This document shows positions 55,135 through 64,000 of a stretch of 64,000 bases of DNA, one piece after another. The stretch comes from Phialocephala subalpina (taxonomy: Eukaryota; Ascomycota; Leotiomycetes; Helotiales; Mollisiaceae): NCBI GenBank assembly GCA_900073065.1, contig FJOG01000014.1:1104803-1168802 (forward strand), written 5' to 3'. Position 1 is the first letter of the stretch. Every line of letters starts with the position of its first letter. A program made the position numbers and the translations under genes. The notes under the pieces were generated by a model, which saw only the letters and a program-made list of their open reading frames with translations, did not search any database and was not told the DNA's origin.

Positions 55135-58100
55135 ATAGACAAATGCGAGGAGACACTTCCATCAATGCCTGCTCCTAACTCGCTCGTTCTTCTCGTCTCC
55201 TTGGCTGCGAACTCAACCCCGTACATTCTAGTTGAAGCATGAATCGAAATGCAAGCAACGCGTGGAGGAAGCCTATGCTTCGGAACATGTTCAATCGAAG
55301 AGCACGAGCAGGGCTTGAAAGGCTGCTTCGTGGCCTGTTGGTCATTCAAGTGGGTATCTTCGCAATTCCAACGTCCGACTACCAGCCTTTGCAAAACACT
55401 ACACAGTATACACCTAAGTGTGCGTACCAGAGCGCTATGGCCCAAAGACTGAGATGATCGCATCTCTCAGTGGCTTACCTTCCTTTCAGATCCCATCACT
55501 GTAGTACTACTATCACTTCATTGTCGATTGTCAAAAGAATATAATTTTGGAGAAAGCAAGTCGATTGAAGCGAGCTCCTTACTTGGTTGTCACTCAAGTC
55601 GATAACGCTCTGATGTATTATTATGTCAAAAACAATGGTTGCTCAGCATCAGTAGGACCTTTCAGTCTGGAAAGCATGGTAGGGGCAGTTTGGTAGAGTT
55701 GTTGTTCCTCGGGTAAGAGGCTAGAAGAATGTTTTAATACCTCGCTTTAGCTAGGACATGTTCAAAGTGGTTGAGATCTTCTGAATTTGCAAGAGGGTGC
55801 AAGTGAGGAAAGGATTCACTCATGCATAAGTTAGACCTGAGCAACCACGAGTGTTGCTGTTGGGGACAAATTCGGACATTTCAACTGTGAGAATGTTGGA
55901 GTCCATCCGAGATTCCTGACTCTTGCAGCATTGTTTCATTTCTCGCCGGATTTACCTGTCTGGCACTCTCTCTTGGTATTGTGACCGACATCCTCGGTCG
56001 GGTTCTTGATCGCTAATTCCTCCACTGCACGCTTCCCTTTTATTGATAGACTCCGATCCTCTCTTGGGCCTTCAGCTGCCCGGCTATAAGTGCGCGGGGC
56101 CCAGCTCCAAATCTGAATTCATCTCATATCATCTATCTATATAATAGAGACGAGTAAAAACCTCCAGGATGATGAGTACTGAATGTCCAGGCCTCACTGG
56201 GAGTTTCTGTATGCCAGAATTAAATTAGCCATACCATGAATGGCATCGTCGTCGGATATTCGTTCAGGGCATGTGGCCACCAGCTCGGCCAAGATGAGAT
56301 TAGTAGCGGCGTGGTTGCTGGTAGCGTGGGTGAGCGACTAATTATCCCTCTTCCTCTGGAACATTGCAGCTGGAATCTTGCTCCTCCTCTTCCGTTCCGC
56401 CAAATTGATGTGGTGGGACCGGGGCGGGGACCAAACCAAGAGTATCAGGTCTGGAGTAAGACTGAGATGGTTCTGGACAGATGTTGCCATTGCCAGATGG
56501 AAAGCTCGGTGGAACAGCAAGCCCGAATTTGGCGGGCCGAAAATGGGCCAAGACTGAATGGACATCCATATGGACTCGAGCTCTTGCCTGTTTTTCGTGC
56601 TGAGACCGACAATGAGATGAGCTTGGAATGGACTACAAACGAAGACCATGCTTGATATCTGGCCACAACTCTTCAATCAAGGACGAGGAAATCGTCTAAT
56701 GAAAAGAGACATGAAGTAAAGAGAAAGAGACAGTACGAAAGGGGAAGCATGGAACCAAACCTTTGGAGGGTTTTCTACCTTCCAGAGATTCTGATCTTGG
56801 AGCTGTCTGTCGGTCATAGTTCTGGTATGCCACCAAAGGGATCCAAGTCCAAGGGATGGATATAGTCGCTTAGCGTACATTCCAACGGTGTTAACGATGT
56901 CCTTCGACCTTCTCTTATAGCATTGAACCACGGACACGATCATCGTTGGCAAGAAAATTTGGGAAATCAACACTGTGCATGCCTTGAATGCAGGAAGCGC
57001 TCCAAGACAAACCAAGCCATGCGTTCCTCACCTTGACGCGTAGCAACATCCCAGGGATCACAATACCCAGCGCAGGCAATTCGATGCTGGCGGATGTTGC
57101 ATCACCTGGAGGTACAAGCAACGTCGGATAAATTCCATGACATCGACTCCAGCATCTGATTTCTTGTTGGTTGATTTCCCAGGTATCGAGTTCGAAGTCG
57201 TCGTTACGACCGTCACCCAAGCAGTAGAGGGGATGGAGAAGAGCTTGGGCAGGTGCGCATCCCTCCTCTTGGTCGAGGTTGTTCGTCATGGTCAGAGGTA
57301 TTGGTTGGCGTCGAGAGCCCTGTTCCGTCGCAGCCTTGGTTCCCTCTTGGACTCTTTCTTGGTCGTCTTGCTGTCCAGAAAATGTGGCAAAGAACGAGAC
57401 TAAAATGCAAATCAAGGAAAACAGCAATTTGCATGTGAAAGCAGAAGAAAGGGGGCAGAACGATCCAGACCACATCCAGCACGAACGCGATCGACTCGAT
57501 CCGGATTCCGTGGCGCCAAAAACATGGAAATCGTTATCAAACACGATCGAAAGCTGCACCCCAAGAAAGCTTATTCGATTTCCATGCTGACGCGTAGGCA
57601 ACGCCCGATTTGCGCGTACCTGACCTTAGAACATGGCCGGAGGATTTTGGTTGGGAGGCGATACTTGACGCTTGCGCAGGAACGGCTGCATCGCAGTCCC
57701 TCCAGATTTTGGACAAGCCGCTGTCAACACAACGAAACGGAGTTCTCGAAGCCACGAGAAGTTCTCTCTTCCTTGGCACTCTTTCGCCACCCCACAAACA
57801 CGAGAAAAGAAATAAAGCGAAATGAAATGGGCAGTTTATTGAAAATTTAACCAGGAATAGCAACAAAATGGGGGAAATTTGAATGTTGGTGCATCTCCGG
57901 TTAGTCCCACCGGAGCATGTGCAGGTCGGGTCTGGGTCCGCTTGCCAGCAAATTTCGCTGAGCGACTGTGGGAAATTTGACGAAGATCCACCACTTGCCC
58001 AATGGGGGCAGCATGAACAGACGAGTGCCTTTGCTCAGGGGGTGAGGAGAGACATCATGGGTTTATTTCTGTCCGGAGATCGGTGGAGATGTTGCTGCCC

Positions 58101-59649
58101 TTTTTTAAAATTTTAAACTCGGAAGTCTGGGGAAATTTGGAAATTCGTTTTTTAAAGCTTCGAGAAGGGCCAAGGCGTCCCCAAGATGAGGGCGGCCCTT
58201 GGATACGGAAGCAACACGAGCTTCCTCATATCGGCTCGATTCTCCGTGGTCGAGATGTTATGCACACCGAGATTCCTGTGAGACACACCGGGAAGATAAG
58301 GTTGCAGCCCGAAAACGGCAGCTCTGGTCGGTGTCATCGATGGCGCCGTCAATGGTGAGGAAGGCAGACGCCGCTGGAGATGGTTCAGAGGGCTGACAAC
58401 TGTCAGCTGTTTTGATGAATGATGACTACGCTGCACAGAACTACAAGGTCTAGTGACTGAGAATATGCCTACAGGACTCTATCTCAAGAGAAGGAACCGG
58501 TAAAAGTGGTTGCTGGAGCTGCGATGACGGGAGTTGATTCTCACCAGAGCCAGGCCTTGCCGCCATTGGGGAGATGACCCTGGCAGGTAATCGTGAAGTC
58601 TTTTGTTACGTGCAAAGGCTGAAGCATGATTTGTCGAATGATGGTGGCAATGTGACAAGGTAACCTCAGGTCCCCAGCTAAACGTCTTCCTCGCCCGTGT
58701 TTCCGTCAGCGTGTGGTTGCAACTGGCGATGTCATATTAAAATTCTCTATCCACACGAGCCTGCCGGAGCAGTGTACAGTAATCATTTTCAGGGTGCCAT
58801 TCTCCCACGGTTCCAGCGGTTGGAACTGCAGCTTGGATCCCCGGAGAGAGACACGGAGAGGGAGAGAGAGAGAGACAAAACAATCGCACGGTCACGGTCG
58901 GCCAACATGAGTCGAGCCAAAATAGGATCATTCGATGTGCTGCTACACGAACAAAGCGAAATTGATGGTCTTTCATGAAGTCCCAATTCAGCCAAGCAGA
59001 GCCTGAATCATCGAGGAAGTGGGTGAAAGGGAATTGAGGTCTTGCAGCTCGTGCCAATGATTTTCTGCCCCTGACTAGAAGACGGCTGCTGCTGCAATGT
59101 AACGACGATAAACTGGCAGCCAACCGAGCCAACGAAGGCGCAAGATGGGACGAAAAGAAGGCTGAAATTGGAGGAATAGCATCGCCAGCACAGGTCACTA
59201 CTGCAGGTATTGCAGTATTGAAAGGCAAGACTGCATATCGTGAACAACTCACTTTACCCTCGTTTTCTGGGTTGGGCAAATATGACAGCGGGCACAGGGA
59301 AAAGTCAGGCAGGCGTCTGCCCCAGCATCGAGTGAACTGTTCTAGCGATCATGTTCAGGGAGGCCAGTGAAAATGGCTCAACCGTTGACCACACCAGCGC
59401 CCCCTGAACGCACCTGGAATTGGAAGCTCAGCGGTACGAGTGGAATCCCTGAGAGTACCCCAGCAGCCCCAATTTTGCGGTGTTCAGAGCTGCCGCTTGC
59501 TCTGTTTGGGTAATGTTTTTTGGGTGCCTTTGAGCCTGCCAGGCCCACTGGCCAATCCTCCGTCGTGTCTGCCACCCCAGTCAGCCTCCTTACTAGCAGC
59601 TGCAGCGCCAAGCAACGCTACTCCCGCCGCCGTCCTAGCATCGCTCTCT
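55135..59649. other. 4.5 kb without a recognisable gene
   Basis: The longest ORF (228 aa, minus, 56915-57601) has one hydrophobic stretch (LLFSLICILVSFFATFSG) but no family resemblance and overlaps plus-strand ORFs. I do not call it. A GA-rich microsatellite lies near 58846-58876. The right kilobase is probably the extended promoter of the wall protein gene. Confidence 0.4.
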
Positions 59650-59652
59650 CCG

Positions 59653-59658
59653 TATATA
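59653..59658 (+). promoter_or_regulatory. Probable TATA box of the wall protein gene
   Basis: TATATA (in CGTATATAACTC) lies about 200 nt before the ATG. It is followed by a long CT-rich tract at about 59664-59705 and a CAAC/CACTCA-rich leader, the usual architecture of strongly expressed fungal genes. Confidence 0.5.
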
Positions 59659-59853
59659 ACTCTTCTGGCACCCTCACCTGTTCCTCTTTCTTTCCTCACC
59701 CACACTCTCGTTCGTACATCAAACACCTGACTTTTAGTCACTTACATTCGTTCAACCCAAACGTACAAACTCACTCAACCTACAACCTCAATACCTCGCT
59801 CTCCCACCTCCTAATTACTTCAAAGTAAATAATACCAACCACCAACCGTCAAG

Positions 59854-60544
59854 ATGCAATTCTCCACCCTCGCCGCCATCACTGCTCTCGCAGCCACCGT
59901 CTCCGCCGGTTACAACGGAACTGTCGTGTACACCACCGAGGTTCACACTGCCTACACCACCGTCTGCCCAGCTTCCACTGAGTTGACCTTCAACGGCGTT
60001 ACCTACACTGCCACTGCTGTAAGCTTCACGCCCTGGATTGGGACGTTGGGATGCGATGAAAGGGAAACTTTGAATCGCGCTCCAATGGCCGGTCTCTACA
60101 ATTGGAACAACAAGCTGACAGTTTCTAGTCCACCACCTTGACCATCACCAGCACGTCACTCCCTGACTCTTGAAGCACCACACAACTAACAATGCTCACA
60201 GACTGCCCCTGCACAATTGTCAAGCCAGTTACCACCTCAAGCGTAGTGTACTGCAACACCTGGTACCCCAAACTGTTTCCAAACACAGTTTTGAACAGCA
60301 AAGTACTGACTTCTTCAACAGTGCCCCAGTTAGCAGCGCCCCAGTGTACGCCAACACCACCGTTGCCGCCGCCACCACCTATGCTGCTGCTTCCACCACC
60401 AAGGGCTCCGTCGGTACCAGCTCTGCCAAGTCCTCTGCCACCGCCACCCCATCCACCATCACTGCCTCCGGTGCCAACAAGGCCTTCGCTCTCTCAGGCG
60501 CTTCCCTTGCTGGTGTTCTCGGCCTCGCTGCTTACTTCTTGTAA
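59854..60544 (+). CDS. ccg-6: GPI-anchored wall protein, clock-controlled gene 6-like, 156 aa, four exons
   Basis: Exons are 59854-60018, 60129-60150 (22 nt), 60202-60262 and 60322-60544; the phases close at 471 nt. The signal peptide MQFSTLAAITALAATVSAG is followed by VYTTEVHTAYTTVCPAST, then FNGVTYTATA, then (micro-exon) STTLTIT, then NCPCTIVKPVTTSSVVYCNT. This is the Cys pattern and Thr-rich block of Neurospora CCG-6 and related wall proteins. A Ser/Thr/Ala stretch and a hydrophobic end (SGASLAGVLGLAAYFL) form the GPI signal. Intron 2 appears to start GC (GCACGT) and end CAG, with a CTAACA branch; no GT donor keeps the frame. The strong promoter layout fits an abundant surface protein. Confidence 0.85.
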
Positions 60545-63500
60545 GCGCCTTCAACGGCATTCCATCTTTCACGAACGTACGATTCTCTTAGCGATACATC
60601 GGTAATTCATGACGGACGGAAATAGCGGTTGGAGTGGGATGGTCGGAGGGTGTCAGTTGGAGTGGAAATATTGGGCTTAATCATACCGGTTGTTGCATTG
60701 CTCTCTGGAGTCACGTCTTCGTTAATGCAGGATTCGCATCTTTTCTTGTAATTGCTTGTGGTCGAGAGTGTTGTTCTCCCGCCTGGAGTTCAGCACGAGG
60801 AAGATTCAGACTCAGGTTCATATCATACCCCCAATGTGTGCGGTCGTTCAGGTGTCTGGAGACATTGTTATCGGTCCTTTTTGGAATTGTTACTCTTTCA
60901 TCCAAACTGTTAATACAAAAGACCGTTGTTCCACCTGATTATACTTGCGCATCGTTTTGGGCCTTTCTTCGTGTTCAATTCTCAATACCCTAGACATCTG
61001 TTTTGGAAAGACACATTAATGACGTTACGCTGGGTGTGTTTATTGGTTTTCTACAATCTACGAATAGAATATTTCTGTTCTTCAATGCTGTATCTTAATC
61101 TGTAGATCTTACAATTGTCAATTGAGGTGGCAGCATTGCTCGGAGACCAAGTTTTGGCCCGGCGGCCTTTTCTTAGTTCTTTTCACGATGACTTGTTCCA
61201 GCGATGGATCGCATGGAGGCAAATACATGATGTTCATCGCATTGCCAGGGAATAACCCCAGATTAATCTCCACCTCCGCCTTCTCTCCGCACATGATCGA
61301 TGATCGCGAAGATCATATGTCGGCGCTTCATCACCTCACAGAATCTCAGATCAATCTTGTTCAAGACACAAATCACCACTCGTACACAGAAAATGATCAA
61401 CGTTGCGCCTCATCTCAGACATATACTAACAATAGATTCCAAGTGACATTTTTTGACTCTGGGAGATGAGAGCGAGAGTTGGTCTCACGTTCGCAATCTC
61501 TAACTGCTACACAGACAGTGACACGAACCTACTTTCATGGTACCGTAACAGTCGCATCGCAAATCTTGGAAAGAGAAAAGTCTGATTGATGAAGTGACGT
61601 CTTCTTTGCCATTGGCGTCAATCATTAATCGGGGAAGCCTGTTCATAAGATTCATGTGTTTTCATGTCGATCGTGAAAACAAGCTTCGTTTCTTGTTTTC
61701 TGTAAATTCATATATGGTGTCATAGATGAGAGAATCGTGATGCCCTTGCTTCCATGCTTGCTTGAATGAGGGCGGAAAGGCGGGAGATGTGGGAGGTGAG
61801 ACAAGAGTTCGTGAGATGGAGGAGGGTGTTCGTCGCATGTTGATTGTGTATCGGAGTACGAGGGAGGGGAGGAGTTGGTTGGAGATGTTTGAGAGTTGCA
61901 GGAGACGAGAAGATGGCTGGAGGTTTGACGAACCAGAGGCGATGGACAGTTCATCTTGCAGGTGACTCTGCAGCGGAAATATTGATTTTGTTTTGAAGCT
62001 TATCTCGATGTTTCTAGAGAGGAAGGTCATGTGTGGTGAGCACGATGCCATCACATCTCGACGAGCTTCTGGAACCTGGAGAACAGCGACGAATGGGTTG
62101 CTGGCCTCACTTCTTTGACCTTGTTCTAGGCTTCTCGAACGCTGCTGAAGGCCCGAAGAAGGTCCCTGAACAAGGACCTTCAGGTCTCCTCACAGCGCCG
62201 ACCGTTGACCCACAGGCTTCACTTGCCATCTTTCTCACTCGACTTCATCAACCAGCAAATGCAACGACTCGCAAACAGCCTCAACAAGTGGGCTCCTCTC
62301 TTCACCCCATCAATCTCGGAAATTGCCTGCTCATTTCTCACTCCAAGGTCCAAATTTACCCGCCGCCATCAAGCTTTCCGTTTCCAGGTCAGGTTTGAGC
62401 GAACGAAACTTAGGTGAAGTTAAACCTTTTCGGGGAATTTAATTTCGCTACTGTTTTTGGTTAGGGTGTATGCGAGGCGAGGCGGGTCGCCAAATGCAGG
62501 GGGATTTTTCTTTGTGGCCTGAGGATGAGAGAAGAAAAGCCAAAATCTGCTCGGAACAACTTCCTTATTTTGGAAGCGAGATTGGGGAGGTGAGAAGGCT
62601 TGGGGGCGTGGACGAATTGGGACGAGGTGCATGTGATGGATACTGGCCTTGAAGTCGAGGCATGTAATCGTTGGAGAGATGGAGTTGTGACTCCGTGACC
62701 GCGACATGAAGTGTGTTATCTTGCAGCGCGTGAGAGAGCGTGATGAGGATGTCTCTCGACCGTGCTCATATCGAAGTCTCTTCGGGTTGGAGAGACGAGG
62801 AGGTGGATGTTGGTACCTCATGCCTATGGATTTGCAGAGCACGTTTAGCTGCATCCAAACTCTCTGCAGACTCTACGCAAGCCCAAAGCATCTTGGGACT
62901 GACAGGTGGCTGTAGGCTGCAAGCCGTTCCCATAACATGTTGACCAATGCAGTATGCAAGGGTATCTTGTTCGTTGAGTTGTTCTTGCTACAGCTTCTTA
63001 TATACTCGTACTTTTTACCGCATGCTTCGCTTGGTCCAGCCTTGTTCCTGATTGACTTGTGGTGAATATGCTTGCAGCACAAAGACAACGCCTGAGATTC
63101 AGGTATTGAGTCAGTACTTAAAGAGTCACAATCGTGCTTGTTGCAGTTCGTTCTTTCACTCGGAGCACGCATAGAGCGCTCTCCACTATCGATGTTTTGA
63201 GTGAACAGACTAGCTAAGACTCTATCGCCGATGGTCAACTCTATCGCTTGCGAAAAGGTGCCTCACCAAACGAACATCAGCATCTCCCATCTCAGTCATT
63301 GTCCATACCTTTGGCCATTCTTGATATGAATTACCCCCATGATTCTTTGGCTCTGTTCGATGTTTCATCTTGATGTCAGTCCCACGGCTATCATGTTGAA
63401 CATCGTTGCGAATAAGTTTCAAATGAGTATGTCAGTCACATTTCAAGAGGCAGTATCGGACGGTGATGAGCGCACGCAAAAGCGGAGCCAAACGTTGGCT

Positions 63501-64000
63501 ACAGGAAGTCATCTATGTCTCCGAAGTTAGATAGTCTCCTTCACCCTAACGGTGACAAACGCGCTGATTTGCTAGAAGTCGAAAGATTTGAAGTAATATC
63601 ATCTTAAAGACATGACTTCGATCTGCTCCTACTCAAGCCACAATGTCCCAATCTCTTTCAGATCTTTTCAAGTGCAAAAGTCCCAAGACCACAGCGTTAG
63701 CCGGCCGAGTCTCGTAGCGAGCACCAATCTTTCCCCGCTTGCAATGCCGAAAATTCCATCAAAAAATATATATAATATATTGCAATGCCCGAGGAGTTCG
63801 CTAGCCATCATAACCAGTAAACTCCTCAGGCTGGCAGATTTTTGCATATTTAATGTTATACGGATGATGGTTGGCAGCTCATCTATAGGCCGTAGTGGAG
63901 CCGGTGTAGGATCTAGAAGCTATGCTCATGGACAAGGTACCTGATCACACATCCCTGATTTAGCTATATCATACAGAATTGGGCATCCTCCAGTATTGGG
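60545..64000. other. 3.5 kb to the window end without a recognisable gene
   Basis: The left part is the 3' UTR of the wall protein gene. Later ORFs (up to 144 aa, minus, 62420-62854) conflict across frames and show no domain or splice partners. An AT-rich patch lies at about 63761-63782. Confidence 0.4.

Noticed and set aside
56915..57601. 228-aa minus ORF with a hydrophobic stretch
   Set aside because: No family resemblance, competing ORFs on the other strand, no splice partners; chance openness is plausible at this base composition.

Overview
The window is nuclear DNA of a filamentous ascomycete (Pezizomycotina), most likely a leotiomycete. Supporting signs are short introns (mostly 45-60 nt) with GTRNGT donors and CTAAC-like branch sites, a Ten1/Snf7/Otu2/forkhead housekeeping set, a ccg-6-like GPI wall protein, and protein families typical of this group: 2EXR, HSPA12-type Hsp70-like, a chymotrypsin-like GDCGSW family, and a small family with a GDAL/MDERC core. 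The class assignment is inference from gene content. A run of 372 N (18326-18697) shows that this is a draft scaffold.

Layout. 1-6.4 kb: a hidden three-exon cysteine-rich membrane microprotein gene (-), then a large FHA plus forkhead regulator (Fhl1 type) whose frame breaks at a C homopolymer. 6.4-14.4 kb: sparse; it holds a 135-aa three-exon conserved gene, a dead and a live copy of a small secreted protein, and the telomere-capping gene TEN1 (-). 14.9-15.8 kb: ESCRT-III SNF7. 17.3-25.3 kb: a giant Glu/Ala/Pro-rich low-complexity protein of about 18 exons, many of them phase-0 mini-exons of 48 nt or a multiple. 25.7-32 kb: an MFS exporter (-), an OTU deubiquitinase (+), a thiol/thiopurine-type methyltransferase (-) and a small F-box protein (-).

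34-55 kb looks like an accessory, lineage-specific stretch: an Hsp70-like ATPase with a 19-nt micro-exon, an uncharacterised 548-aa protein, an RBR ubiquitin ligase with two competing 3' exons that each complete RING2, two pseudogenes, an SDR reductase, a four-helix membrane protein, two MITE-like inverted-repeat elements with three 33-bp repeats, a short-chain acyl-CoA ligase, a tail-anchored unknown protein, and a 780-aa protein with a chymotrypsin-like core (Cys at the nucleophile position) and a coiled coil. 55-59.6 kb and 60.5-64 kb show no recognisable gene. Between them lies a ccg-6-like GPI wall protein gene with a 22-nt exon and an apparent GC-AG intron.

Many real genes here are split into short exons and do not appear as long ORFs. 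I reconstructed them by joining exons whose phases agree and whose joined translation matches a known family. Exon boundaries are predictions; none has transcript support here.
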